DNA of 51,397 nt from an uncultured Oscillospiraceae bacterium (GCA_934446465.1 CAKSEF010000006.1:1-51397), one strand, 5' to 3'; shown: positions 24,429-32,681, counted from the stretch's first letter. Program-made: numbers and translations. The notes: a model not told the origin generated them from the sequence alone.

Positions 24429-24974
24429 ATGGATGAACAAAAAATAACGGGCGAAAGAATCATGCAAAGACGGAAGGAGCTCGGACTTTCCCTCGAAGAG
24501 CTGGCAAACAGGCTCGGAGTTGCCCCTTCCACAATACAACGCTATGAAAAAAATCAGACTTCGCGGATAAAGCCTTCCATGCTCTCCGCAATAGCACATG
24601 AGTTGCTGGTTGATACCGACTATCTTCTCGGAAACAGCGACTCACCGCAGGATTACAATTTGCACGATTTAGTTTCCTCTATTCCGAAATCAATTATAGA
24701 TTTCTACAAAGGGGATGTAAAAAGTGCGTATAACGCCTATCTTGCCATGAAACATAATTACGAAAACTCGGAAGTTTATCCGCTGTCGGGCAAAGAGGAA
24801 CGTCTTATTGTGCAATACAGAAAGCGTCCCGAGATTGCTCCCGCGGTTCACAAACTTCTCGACATCGATGACAATAACGACAGATTGCCGTCTTTTAATG
24901 AAGTTTCGCAGAGAATGAAAAAGAAAAGCGTATTACGCGTCGCTTCACCGATGCGTGAACTGAGCAAGGAATAA
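24429..24974 (+). CDS. XRE family transcriptional regulator
   Basis: A 181-residue DNA-binding protein with an HTH_3 domain at about residues 8-62; the recognition region is VAPSTIQRYEKNQT. The middle part (70-120) is helical with aromatic residues. The C-terminal third has basic stretches (KKKSVLRV) and no known domain. It starts at ATG 24429 behind AAGGGGGG. Twin palindromes at its promoter suggest that it represses itself and the downstream DUF6514 gene, 19 bp away. Members of this group include phage-type repressors and stand-alone regulators; no phage genes are nearby. Confidence 0.88.
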   Translation: MDEQKITGERIMQRRKELGLSLEELANRLGVAPSTIQRYEKNQTSRIKPSMLSAIAHELLVDTDYLLGNSDSPQDYNLHDLVSSIPKSIIDFYKGDVKSAYNAYLAMKHNYENSEVYPLSGKEERLIVQYRKRPEIAPAVHKLLDIDDNNDRLPSFNEVSQRMKKKSVLRVASPMRELSKE

Positions 24975-24993
24975 CGGAGAGGGTAAAATATTT

Positions 24994-25209
24994 ATGATTA
25001 AGTACAGAAGCATACGCGAAGAAATGTTTTCCGATGAAATAGGAAGCTATATTTCATATGGTATTGAGCTTGCAGACGGAGATAATGTTGTAAGAAAAAT
25101 ATCAGATGTTTCAACTGATGAAGAGACAGTATCACATTTAGTCTTGCTTTCAAATGAACTGAATTTGTCTCCTATACATATTGATGACGTAATCAGCGAT
25201 ATTCTATAG
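24994..25209 (+). CDS. DUF6514 family small protein
   Basis: A 71-residue acidic protein resembling DUF6514, a small family of unknown function found in Clostridia. The recognisable features are the strand pair SYISYGIELADG, the DVSTDEETV turn and a C-terminal helix ending HIDDVISDIL. It has no cysteine cluster and no membrane segment. Ribosome binding site GGAGAGGG lies ten bases before ATG 24994. It follows the XRE gene by 19 bp and its stop codon lies inside a 19-bp terminator-like stem, so the two genes form a compact unit. Confidence 0.8.
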   Translation: MIKYRSIREEMFSDEIGSYISYGIELADGDNVVRKISDVSTDEETVSHLVLLSNELNLSPIHIDDVISDIL

Positions 25210-25248
25210 CAAAGAGCCGTCTGTTAAAGCAGACGGCTCTTTGCTATA
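25205..25248. terminator. 19-bp perfect inverted repeat, likely bidirectional terminator
   Basis: Bases 25205-25223 pair without mismatch with 25230-25248, leaving a six-base loop. It contains the stop codon of the DUF6514 gene and lies between convergent genes. Neither side has a long T-run, so termination strength rests on the stem; RNA 3'-end protection is another possible role. Confidence 0.75.
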
Positions 25249-25267
25249 CTTTGAGGAAAAACTACAC

Positions 25268-26647
25268 TCATTCGGTTTTCTCGCATATCTCACATTTATC
25301 GGTTTCCCAACCGTTAAACATTCTTGGCATATATTTTTTGTTCAGATACAATGCCGTCAAAAACGTCGCCGCATCTGCAATCATTTGGCTGGATTGTATT
25401 CCGAGTATACCAAGAAAGAGCGGTAGGATAAGAACTGCCGGTGCAAAAAACAATCCTTGTCTTGCTGAAGCAAGTATAGTTGCAGGCCAAGTCCGACCAC
25501 AGGTCTGAAACATCATATTATTTATCGTAACCCAGCCGTTAAGCGGCATTACGATACACTGAAGCGTCAGCGCGAGAGTGCCTATACTTACTACCTCAGT
25601 GTCATGATTAAACATATATACGAGACTCCCCGAAAAAACAATTCCAAGGAACGCCACCACTATCAGACTTGCAGTTATTACTTTAACGCTGAACCAAAAC
25701 GCCTCTTCAACGCGCTTTCTGTTTTTTGCTCCGTAATTAAATCCGCACACAGGCTGGAAGCCCTGACCGAAACCTATCATAGCGGAGTTTGCAAACATTG
25801 TTATTCTGGAAACGACAGTCATTGCGGCTATTGCCGCATCGCCGAAAGGTTTTGCCGCAATATTAAGACAGGCATTCGCAACAGATGCAAGACCTTGGCG
25901 ACAGAGCGACGGAAGACCTCCCCGACATATCTCGCCTATCTGCAACGGGAGTTTTTTCAGATGCTTAATTTTAAACGACACACAACCTGAGCGTTTAATA
26001 CCTATCAGGAGCAAAACAAAGCTCACAAACTGGCTGATTATTGTTGCGAGGGCGGCGCCTGTAACACCCATTCCGAATTTGAATATGAACAACGGGTCGA
26101 GGAATATGTTAAGTATCCCGCCGGATGCTATGCCGACCATTGAATAAAACGCACTTCCCTGAAAGCGCATTTGATTATTGAGCACAAATGCGGCAGTCAT
26201 ATAGGGTGCACCGATAAAAATTATCGACAGATACTCTTTTGCATACGGCAGAATTGTCTCCGTAGAACCGAGCATTCTTGCAATAGGCTCTAAAAAAGCC
26301 TCACCGAGTATCATGATGGCAAATCCCGAAAACAACGCAGTATAGAACCCGCAAGAGGCCAAAACCGTTGCCGACTCGCCATTGTTTGCACCGAGATGCC
26401 TCGATATCGCATTGCCCGAACCGTGCCCGAAGAAAAAGCCGATAGCCTGGATAATTGACATAAGCGGGAACGCAATACCGATAGATGCCGTTGCGCTTAC
26501 GGAATTCATCTTCCCAATGAAAAATGTATCTGCCATGTTATAAACTGACGTTACAAGCATGCTTATAATAGTCGGAATTGCCATTCTAACTATTATACCC
26601 GGTATGGGCGCATTCAGCATCATATCTTGTTTTTCCTGCCGATTCAT
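25268..26647 (-). CDS. MATE family efflux transporter
   Basis: A 459-residue membrane protein with about 12 hydrophobic segments in two homologous halves, of the multidrug and toxic compound extrusion family (NorM/MepA-like). Members export organic cations or metabolites with Na+ or H+. The N-terminal motif NAPIPGIIVRMAIPTIIS and VYNMADTFFIGK are typical. I choose ATG 26647, ten bases after the AAGGA site. The in-frame ATGs at 26656 and 26653 lie too close to that site. It has its own promoter (26679-26707) and is single-gene. The substrate is unknown. Confidence 0.92.
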   Translation of the reverse strand: MNRQEKQDMMLNAPIPGIIVRMAIPTIISMLVTSVYNMADTFFIGKMNSVSATASIGIAFPLMSIIQAIGFFFGHGSGNAISRHLGANNGESATVLASCGFYTALFSGFAIMILGEAFLEPIARMLGSTETILPYAKEYLSIIFIGAPYMTAAFVLNNQMRFQGSAFYSMVGIASGGILNIFLDPLFIFKFGMGVTGAALATIISQFVSFVLLLIGIKRSGCVSFKIKHLKKLPLQIGEICRGGLPSLCRQGLASVANACLNIAAKPFGDAAIAAMTVVSRITMFANSAMIGFGQGFQPVCGFNYGAKNRKRVEEAFWFSVKVITASLIVVAFLGIVFSGSLVYMFNHDTEVVSIGTLALTLQCIVMPLNGWVTINNMMFQTCGRTWPATILASARQGLFFAPAVLILPLFLGILGIQSSQMIADAATFLTALYLNKKYMPRMFNGWETDKCEICEKTE

Positions 26648-26678
26648 CAACATCATTCCTTAAAATATAACTGCTATT

Positions 26679-26707
26679 ATTATACTCCATTTTTCGGTAT
26701 TTTTAAA
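26679..26707 (-). promoter_or_regulatory. Promoter of the MATE gene
   Basis: Minus-strand -10 box TATAAT (26679-26684) with a TTTAAA -35-like hexamer (26702-26707) 17 bp upstream. The leader would be about 25 nt. Confidence 0.6.
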
Positions 26708-26731
26708 GTCCGTTTTTCAAACACAAGACAT

Positions 26732-26768
26732 AAAAAACACACTCCGAAGTTTTTGTCTTCGGAGTGTG
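26732..26768 (-). terminator. Intrinsic terminator after the gene at 26777
   Basis: A 12-bp perfect stem (26738-26749 with 26757-26768) and a seven-base loop are followed, in the minus direction, by six T residues. It ends the transcript of the small helical protein. Confidence 0.9.
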
Positions 26769-26776
26769 CTTAAAAA

Positions 26777-27211
26777 TTACAAATAGCTTCTTATATCGAC
26801 CGTCAGTTTTTCCTCAATATTGATTAGCTTTTTCGTAATATTCTTAGAATCTTCGTCCGCGGCCTTATAACGGTTTAGATATTTATGAAGTGATTTTACC
26901 CCCATATTGCACCCGTCTGTCATAAGGTCTGCTATCGTTTCATCAGTGGGATTTACCGCAAGTTTCATGTTCGTTTTCATCCACGACATACTCTTTGCCA
27001 TCGGATTTGGGGTTTTCCCTTCGTCGTGGTATTTATCAAGCAATTTTCTTATATCGCCGTTAAGTTCCTCATGTTCCCGCTTACAGTCTGTCAGCTTCTT
27101 TCGGAAATCATCCGCCTTTATCTGCTCCACTACATCATCTATAGATGAGATTCCCATTTGTATTCCTGCGTCGCATTCGCGCAGAAGACGCACCGTGTCC
27201 TGTTCAATCAC
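26777..27211 (-). CDS. Hypothetical small helical-bundle protein (GTG start)
   Basis: A 144-residue, almost wholly helical protein that I cannot assign to a named family. It starts at GTG 27211 with TAAGGAGG nine bases upstream. The pattern ECDAGIQMGISSIDDVVEQI, a charged second helix CKREHEELNGDIRKLL, the conserved-looking NPMAKSMSWMKTN turn and the helix DLMTDGCNMGVKSLHKYL suggest a ferritin-like or DUF2383-like four-helix bundle. A clear di-iron EXXH set is not visible. No signal peptide is present. It is monocistronic, bounded by a terminator. A role in stress or spore formation would be guesswork. Confidence 0.72.
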   Translation of the reverse strand: MIEQDTVRLLRECDAGIQMGISSIDDVVEQIKADDFRKKLTDCKREHEELNGDIRKLLDKYHDEGKTPNPMAKSMSWMKTNMKLAVNPTDETIADLMTDGCNMGVKSLHKYLNRYKAADEDSKNITKKLINIEEKLTVDIRSYL

Positions 27212-27481
27212 GATAATTCCTCCTTAAATCTTTTTAGATTTAGTATGTCCCTAAAACATAAAAAAAACGCACTTAAGCCCTGACTGTTTTATGTGTTGTG
27301 ATATTAAAACATCAGAACGGCAGATGTTTAATTGATGAGTTTGCAACAGGACTTTAAACATTAAGAACAATTTTAAAAAGCACATAAAAAACACGCATCA
27401 CCTTAAAAAGTGATGTGTGTTTTTTTAGCAATTCCGTTTGATAGTCTGTTAATGTTATTGCTTTATCAATGACTGCGTTTT
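27212..27481. other. 270-bp intergenic region
   Basis: It holds a bidirectional hairpin (listed separately), a short hairpin TAAATCT-N4-AGATTTA just upstream of the ribosome binding site of the 27211 gene, and an inverted repeat AACATC-N9-GATGTT at 27308-27328. No open frame of interest is seen. No clear housekeeping promoter for the 27211 gene could be assigned; the sequence CATACTA (27241-27247, minus strand) is the best -10-like element. Confidence 0.5.
27386..27427. terminator. Bidirectional intrinsic terminator
   Basis: An 11-bp stem (27391-27401 with 27410-27420, one G-U pair) with an eight-base loop has T-rich flanks in both directions: seven or more T after it on the plus strand and a T-run after it on the minus strand. 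In the minus direction it ends the transcript of the gene at 27482. Confidence 0.8.
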
Positions 27482-28882
27482 TTATCCTTCAATTCTGTCA
27501 ATTATCGTAATTTTGTTTTTTTCCGAAACGTAGAGCTTATATGTTACCGTTTTTTCAGCTTTCTCATCCTTTTCAAACGTTCGGGCATAAGAACAGGTAA
27601 CTTCGGCATTTCCCTGCTTAATTCCCGTTACGGTGAACTTATATTTTCCACCCGAACCGACTACATTCTCCGGAACTTTATCGGCAACGTATTCCCTGCT
27701 CACGCTGACATTATCACTGCAAACTGCCTGCCATTCATATCCGGTAGTCGGATTTCCTTCAAGTTCAAATTCGAGTTTATCAAGATTTGCCCCGGACAAG
27801 TCAATCTTTAATACTCCGTCAGCTCCCGTAAACGGAATTTCAACCATGGGCACTCCTGCCACATACGGTGCTATGTCGTATGCATTGAAGTAGAGAACCG
27901 CCGAATTGTCCGTGAGATAGAAGTTTACGCTTTTTGCCGCTTTTTTAAGGGCATCTTCCGAAGGGTTATAATCCGCCAGACCGTTATCAGAGAGCCACTT
28001 GGAAAACTTGTCATACACGAGAGCTTCGGCCTTGTCTGCATCGATATCAAATATCCTATCTATCGAAAGCTCCGACTCAAGTTTTAAATGGTATGTCTTT
28101 GAACTCAAAACCGTATTAGGATGCGCTCCGTTTGCGTTTGCATAGTCGGCAACGGTTATCGACAGCAAGTCCGCGCGGTTTATATTTACCTCGTATGAGG
28201 AGTTGAAGTGCATGGGGCGATATTGCTTGCCCATTTCTTTATACATCATTGCCGCATCTTCGGAAAACTCTTCAACATTAGTTTTAATATAATCTTCCGC
28301 ATGTTTGCGGTAATATTCGTTAATTCCTTTTATGAAATCACTTTCACTGCCCGAATCAACAATCGGATATGCGCAAATAACATCCATAAGGACAGTTCCG
28401 TCTTCGGCCTTAACGATTTTTTCAATATTTTCCGTATATATCTCTGCCTGACCGTGTTTTCTGTTTATCGATGCAGTGCGCGTTTCATCCATCCAATCAA
28501 CGGTGCAGTCAAGTTTTTCGGAAATCACGCGAAGCGGAACGAGTGTTCTTCCGTTCACAATCTTCGGTGCAACGGCAAGCTTAACTTCATCACCGTTAAA
28601 ATACATCGTATCTCTCCCGATTTGAAGGCTTACATAGTCGCCTCCGCGCTGTGCTTCAACAAACTGCATACCACCTTCGACCTGATATGATACAACACAA
28701 CCGAGAGCCTCAAAAATTGCTCTGAACGGGACTAAAGTTGTCCCATTTTCGATTATCGGCTCGACATCAAAGCGCATTTCGATGCCGTCCATAGTTACCG
28801 AGACCTTGTTTGATGCCGCTGTTGCGCACACGCACGGGACAACGAGTAAAACGGAAAGCAACAGACTGATAATTCTTTTCAT
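27482..28882 (-). CDS. Secreted protein: copper amine oxidase N-terminal domain, DUF3298-like domain and chagasin-type I42 inhibitor domain
   Basis: A 466-residue exported protein. Residues 1-25 are a signal peptide (basic start, hydrophobic core, cleavage near ATAAS). A copper-amine-oxidase N-terminal-like domain follows at about 28-140; its halves repeat the pattern VPxRxIxExLxCxVxW. The middle (about 150-360) resembles DUF4163/DUF3298 (RsiV-like), with YHLKLESELSIDRIFD and VPMVEIPF. The C terminus (about 370-460) has NPTTGYEW and GSGGKYKFTVTG, the conserved loops of chagasin/I42 cysteine-protease inhibitors. The start at 28882 has AAAAGGAGG; a longer in-frame start at 28912 adds a non-signal extension. 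Likely wall-associated and possibly a protease inhibitor or sensor. The three-domain order is unusual to me. Confidence 0.85.
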   Translation of the reverse strand: MKRIISLLLSVLLVVPCVCATAASNKVSVTMDGIEMRFDVEPIIENGTTLVPFRAIFEALGCVVSYQVEGGMQFVEAQRGGDYVSLQIGRDTMYFNGDEVKLAVAPKIVNGRTLVPLRVISEKLDCTVDWMDETRTASINRKHGQAEIYTENIEKIVKAEDGTVLMDVICAYPIVDSGSESDFIKGINEYYRKHAEDYIKTNVEEFSEDAAMMYKEMGKQYRPMHFNSSYEVNINRADLLSITVADYANANGAHPNTVLSSKTYHLKLESELSIDRIFDIDADKAEALVYDKFSKWLSDNGLADYNPSEDALKKAAKSVNFYLTDNSAVLYFNAYDIAPYVAGVPMVEIPFTGADGVLKIDLSGANLDKLEFELEGNPTTGYEWQAVCSDNVSVSREYVADKVPENVVGSGGKYKFTVTGIKQGNAEVTCSYARTFEKDEKAEKTVTYKLYVSEKNKITIIDRIEG

Positions 28883-28914
28883 AATTATTCCTCCTTTTAC
28901 TATTATAGACACAT

Positions 28915-29367
28915 TTACTCGCCTTTTAGTTTGTTCAATTCCGAAAAAAATGACTGAACATCTTCAAAAGAGCGGTAGACGGAAACGAACCTGATATACG
29001 CGACTTGGTCGATTTCCTTTAGATTTTTCATTATCATTTTTCCGATTTCACTGCTTGAAACTTCTTTTTCCATAGTATTTTGCAGTGTTTGCTCTATTTT
29101 ATCGGCGACTTCTTCAAGCTTATAAATTGGTACGGGGCGCTTTACACAGGCTCGCAGCATACCGGAAAGAACTTTCTGCTTGTCAAAAAGCTGACGCGAA
29201 CCGTCGTTTTTTATAACATACAACGGCATCTTTTCAATTTTTTCGTATGTAGTAAATCTCTTTTGACACGAAAGGCACTCGCGACGCCTCCTTATTGATT
29301 CTCCGTCATCGATGGGACGTGAATCAAGCACTTTGCTTTCAGAAAAACCGCAAAACGGACATTTCAT
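28915..29367 (-). CDS. nrdR: Transcriptional repressor NrdR
   Basis: NrdR binds nucleotides and represses ribonucleotide reductase genes. The 150-residue protein has the N-terminal zinc ribbon (C3, C6, C31, C34) followed by RFTTYEKIE and an ATP-cone domain (about 49-139). I place the start at ATG 29367 behind CGGAGGTG; the extra in-frame residues up to 29412 are unrelated to the family. No ribonucleotide reductase gene lies in this window, so the regulator is unlinked from its targets here. The chagasin-domain gene follows 32 bp downstream and may share its transcript. Confidence 0.96.
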   Translation of the reverse strand: MKCPFCGFSESKVLDSRPIDDGESIRRRRECLSCQKRFTTYEKIEKMPLYVIKNDGSRQLFDKQKVLSGMLRACVKRPVPIYKLEEVADKIEQTLQNTMEKEVSSSEIGKMIMKNLKEIDQVAYIRFVSVYRSFEDVQSFFSELNKLKGE

Positions 29368-29402
29368 AATGACACCTCCGAGAAACTCTTCTTTATACTT
29401 AG

Positions 29403-29432
29403 ATGATAACACACTTTTAGGCTTAATTTCAA
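29403..29432 (-). promoter_or_regulatory. Promoter of nrdR
   Basis: Minus-strand -35 TTGAAA (29427-29432) and -10 TATCAT (29403-29408) are 18 bp apart, with TG one base before the -10 box. Confidence 0.6.
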
Positions 29433-29445
29433 GATTTTTATAAAA

Positions 29446-30255
29446 TTAGTTCTGAAATATAATCTGCTCAAGATAGCGTTTTGACTCTTTAATTTCACTT
29501 TTGTTTTTATAGTTATTTGAATATACCTCTATTATGATATCACCGTTATATCCGACCCGTCCGACATCATCAAAAAAACCTCTGAAATTGAAATCTCCCG
29601 CCCCGGGGAGCATACACATATTTTCAGCATCATGGTCGCTCACATGTATATTTTTTATTCTGCTTCCCATAACATTAATATAATCTCTCACGGGTGCGTT
29701 GACGCGGAGTGCCTGCTTTAAATCGAGTGTGAAACCGATTTTCTCTCCAAGCTGCTCCGCCACTTTTTTAAGGTAATATACATTTGCGGATTTACACCAT
29801 GAGACGTTTTCAAGACAGAGCGTGATACCGTATTCCTTAGCAGCATCGGCAAGTCGCGCAAGCGACTCCAGACTGCTTTCCGATGGGATACATTTCGAAT
29901 CGTCATAAGAAAAGCCCTCGATATTCCGTTCACCGTGGAATGTAAAAAACTTTGCCCCAATCTCACTTGCTCTGCCAAAATAATTTTTGTATTTACGGAT
30001 GCTCTCCTCGGTACGTCTACCATACTCGGAGAAAAAATAAACGCTCTCGGCAAATGCGGTGAAAGGATGAACCGAAATAATGTGCGCACCCGCCGAATCT
30101 ATCTTTTCCATAATTTTTCTTACATACGAGGGACTAATCTCCTCATCGCAATTAAAAAAGTATTCAATTTGCTTAAATCCGATTTCTATCAGCTCATCCA
30201 ATGCACGTTCCGAAACCATGGGATAGAACACGGCGCTTGAAGCTCCAACCCTCAT
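29446..30255 (-). CDS. Sugar phosphate isomerase/epimerase family protein (xylose isomerase-like TIM barrel)
   Basis: A 269-residue TIM-barrel protein of the AP-endonuclease-2/xylose-isomerase-like family. Its barrel strands carry the usual metal-site residues: ISVHPF, FFTFHGER, LCLENVSW, GFTLDLKQA, IKNIHVSDHD and IIIEVYS, giving the pattern of H, E, D, H and E ligands. Members include sugar isomerases, hydroxypyruvate isomerase, inosose epimerase and endonuclease IV-like proteins, so the substrate is not defined. The start is ATG 30255 (MRVGASSAVFY) behind CGGAGGT; an earlier in-frame start at 30315 runs through the secF terminator. It is downstream of that terminator and upstream of nrdR. 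Confidence 0.82.
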   Translation of the reverse strand: MRVGASSAVFYPMVSERALDELIEIGFKQIEYFFNCDEEISPSYVRKIMEKIDSAGAHIISVHPFTAFAESVYFFSEYGRRTEESIRKYKNYFGRASEIGAKFFTFHGERNIEGFSYDDSKCIPSESSLESLARLADAAKEYGITLCLENVSWCKSANVYYLKKVAEQLGEKIGFTLDLKQALRVNAPVRDYINVMGSRIKNIHVSDHDAENMCMLPGAGDFNFRGFFDDVGRVGYNGDIIIEVYSNNYKNKSEIKESKRYLEQIIFQN

Positions 30256-30270
30256 AACTACCTCCGAAGC

Positions 30271-30307
30271 AAATAAAATAGACTTACGGCGAATACGTTG
30301 CCGTAAG
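30271..30307 (-). terminator. Intrinsic terminator after secDF
   Basis: An eight-bp stem CTTACGGC/GCCGTAAG (30283-30290 with 30300-30307) is followed in the minus direction by the T-rich TCTATTTTATTT. It lies 16 bp after the secF stop. Confidence 0.7.
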
Positions 30308-30323
30308 CCTACCACTTATTCTA

Positions 30324-31271
30324 TTACTTCTTAGAAGATTTTGCAAGCTTTGCCCAAATGGGGCCCGAAATAAACATCGAAGAATAGAGGCCGGCTGTTA
30401 TACCGACAATAAGAGGAATTGCGAACTGCTTAATCGATGTAACTCCGACAATAGCAAGAACAATAATGGCGAGGAGTGTTGTAATTGTTGTATTAAGGCT
30501 TCTTGTCGCCGTCTGCCAAATGCTCTTATTTACGATATCGCTGAAACTTGTCTTCTTTATAATCTTTCTGTTTTCGCGGATACGGTCGAATATAACGATT
30601 GTTGCGTTTATCGAATAACCGAGAATCGTAAGCACAACTGCAATAAACGTCATATTGAGCGGGATTCTGAATATGACATACGCGCCCATAACAACAAGTA
30701 TATCGTGTGCAAGAGCGGTAACGGCCGCAACACCGGATCGCACATCAAAGCGTATTGCAATGTAGACGAGCATGAGTAAAATTGCAAGGAATGCCGCAAG
30801 CACCGCCGCGTTCCTGATATCCTTGCCCATTACCGGGTCAACGTTGTCTACGGCAATAATATCCGATGCCTGCTTATCTGCTCCCTCGGCAACCGTCTCA
30901 GTGCCGTCGTGGAGGTTATATGCCTCTTTAAGGGCTTTGAACGCAGCATCGCGCTGCTCAGACTTAAGTGTTGTTGTTTTAATGAGAACTTCCGTACCGT
31001 CTCCTGCCTTCTGAATGGAAGACGGATTTACGCCCGTAGCCTCACTTACTAACTTCCCTATATTGTCGAGCTCGGCTTTGTCGAGCTGTTTGTGCATATT
31101 GTACGACATCGTTGTTCCGCCGGCAAAGTCTATATCAAGGTTGAAAAGATTTACATGGAACGGAAGAAGAATCAGCGACACAAGGCCGATGAGGGCAAAT
31201 ACGATGCCTATTACAAAGAATATATTTGACTTATCAACAATATTTAACTTATTTTCCATTTTTGCAAACAT
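30324..31271 (-). CDS. secF: Protein translocase subunit SecF
   Basis: SecF works with SecD as a proton-driven accessory of the SecYEG channel, helping to pull exported proteins across. The 315-residue protein has a first membrane segment near 18-38, the DFAGGTTMSY motif of the first extracytoplasmic domain, and five C-terminal membrane segments with VLTILGYSINATIVIFDRIRE. ATG 31271 has GGAGGGG seven bases upstream and is 13 bp after the secD stop. The extracytoplasmic loop is longer than in E. coli SecF. Confidence 0.96.
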   Translation of the reverse strand: MFAKMENKLNIVDKSNIFFVIGIVFALIGLVSLILLPFHVNLFNLDIDFAGGTTMSYNMHKQLDKAELDNIGKLVSEATGVNPSSIQKAGDGTEVLIKTTTLKSEQRDAAFKALKEAYNLHDGTETVAEGADKQASDIIAVDNVDPVMGKDIRNAAVLAAFLAILLMLVYIAIRFDVRSGVAAVTALAHDILVVMGAYVIFRIPLNMTFIAVVLTILGYSINATIVIFDRIRENRKIIKKTSFSDIVNKSIWQTATRSLNTTITTLLAIIVLAIVGVTSIKQFAIPLIVGITAGLYSSMFISGPIWAKLAKSSKK

Positions 31272-31284
31272 CTTTAACCCCTCC

Positions 31285-32586
31285 TTATGCGCCGTATGCT
31301 TTGAGCGACTTAACGTTCATGTCAACAAGACGGTAAAGTAGGAATCTCGAAACCACCAGAACCGTGAACATAGAAACGATAACGCCCATGCCGAGTGTAA
31401 TTGCGAATCCGACGACTGTTCCCAGACCATAGCAATAAAGAACAACGGCTGCAATGAGAGTAGTTATGTTAGAGTCGAGAATAGCTGTAAATGCGCGCTT
31501 AAAGCCTGCATCTATCGAAGCCTTAAGTGTTTTTCCAACACGGAGCTCCTCTTTAATTCTCTCATAGATGATTACGTTCGCGTCAACCGCCATTCCGATG
31601 CCGAGGATAATACCTGCGATGCCCGGAAGAGAGAGATTGACCTTAAATATTGCAAGGAGTATAACCATGAGTGCCGTATAGAAAAGAAGCGAAATGCTCG
31701 CAACGATTCCGGAAAGACGATAAACCGCAATCATGAATATCATAACAAGCAGAAGTCCGATAAGTCCCGCTATGAGACTCGACTTGAGTGCACCCTCACC
31801 GAGTGTAGGACCGACGGAACGAAGCTGTATCTCACGAAGCTCAAACGGGAGACGTCCCGAGTTAATAACGTTGGCAAGATTTTTTGCGGCCTCACCACCT
31901 GTTGCACTGAAGCTGTCTTCACTTCCCATAGTTATAACCGCGGAATCGGAATCAATTCCAGTAGATGCGTAAGAAGCATCAACAAAAGCATGGCTCTGAA
32001 TCTCATTATCGAGATAAATGTCTATATAGTTCTTACTGTCAGATGCTTTTGCCGCCGCTGCCTTAGTTGCATCGCGGAACTTTGCCCTTGCCTCATCATT
32101 AAAAGTAAGAGTTACATGGTGCTGGCTCTGACCATTTTCGGTAATCGGGCTGTACTGAGCCGCCGCACTCTTGATATCGGAGCCCGTAAGCACAACATTA
32201 CCGTCTGAATCGCGGAATTCGAGTACGGCTGTTTTTCCGAGAATCTCAACCGCCTTTTCTGCCGTATCCTCAAGTCCGGGGATTTCAACGCTTAAGCGAT
32301 TATTTCCGACTATCTGAACATTACCTTCCGTATAGTTTGCAGCGTCAAGACGCTTGCGGAGAACGGTCTGCGCGACCTCCATATCCTCCATCTTCGGCGT
32401 ACCGCCGCCCTCTACCTGTGCCTCAAACACTATCGATGCTCCACCCTGCAAATCAAGGCCGAGGCGAATACCGTTCGCGGCGCTTGGTATCTGCACAGCG
32501 CCGAGATCGAGCCCTACCGCCGCAACTGCGACGAAGAGAGCGATTACGACGATGACAGCAACAAACCAAATTATGCCCTTTTTCAT
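31285..32586 (-). CDS. secD: Protein translocase subunit SecD
   Basis: The larger partner of SecF. The 433-residue protein has an N-terminal membrane segment, GLDLQGGASIVFEAQ, the P1-like extracytoplasmic domain and a C-terminal six-helix RND-type domain containing GIAGIILGIGMAVDANVIIY. It is shorter than E. coli SecD (615), as usual for Firmicutes. Separate secD and secF genes, rather than one fused secDF, fit Clostridia rather than Bacillus. ATG 32586 has GAGGAGG upstream, and a strong promoter lies at 32653-32681. Confidence 0.96.
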   Translation of the reverse strand: MKKGIIWFVAVIVVIALFVAVAAVGLDLGAVQIPSAANGIRLGLDLQGGASIVFEAQVEGGGTPKMEDMEVAQTVLRKRLDAANYTEGNVQIVGNNRLSVEIPGLEDTAEKAVEILGKTAVLEFRDSDGNVVLTGSDIKSAAAQYSPITENGQSQHHVTLTFNDEARAKFRDATKAAAAKASDSKNYIDIYLDNEIQSHAFVDASYASTGIDSDSAVITMGSEDSFSATGGEAAKNLANVINSGRLPFELREIQLRSVGPTLGEGALKSSLIAGLIGLLLVMIFMIAVYRLSGIVASISLLFYTALMVILLAIFKVNLSLPGIAGIILGIGMAVDANVIIYERIKEELRVGKTLKASIDAGFKRAFTAILDSNITTLIAAVVLYCYGLGTVVGFAITLGMGVIVSMFTVLVVSRFLLYRLVDMNVKSLKAYGA

Positions 32587-32652
32587 CAGTAAAACCTCCT
32601 CAGTTTATCGCGCAAAAAAGTCATTTTTCTCCAAATTGCGCAAGCAATTAAT

Positions 32653-32681
32653 ATTATAAACTTTTATCTCCGTTTAGTCAA
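32653..32681 (-). promoter_or_regulatory. Promoter of secDF
   Basis: Minus-strand -35 TTGACT (32676-32681) and a consensus -10 TATAAT (32653-32658) are 17 bp apart. The leader of about 60 nt contains the palindrome TTGCGCAA. Confidence 0.88.

Noticed and set aside
27212..27260. Forespore sigma promoter (CATACTA) for the gene at 27211
   Set aside because: The -10-like word matches, but no convincing -35 element stands at the right distance, so it is kept only as a remark.
28883..28912. Separate promoter (TATAAT near 28897) for the chagasin-domain gene
   Set aside because: The -10 word is present but the -35 region inside the end of nrdR is poor; read-through from nrdR is equally likely.
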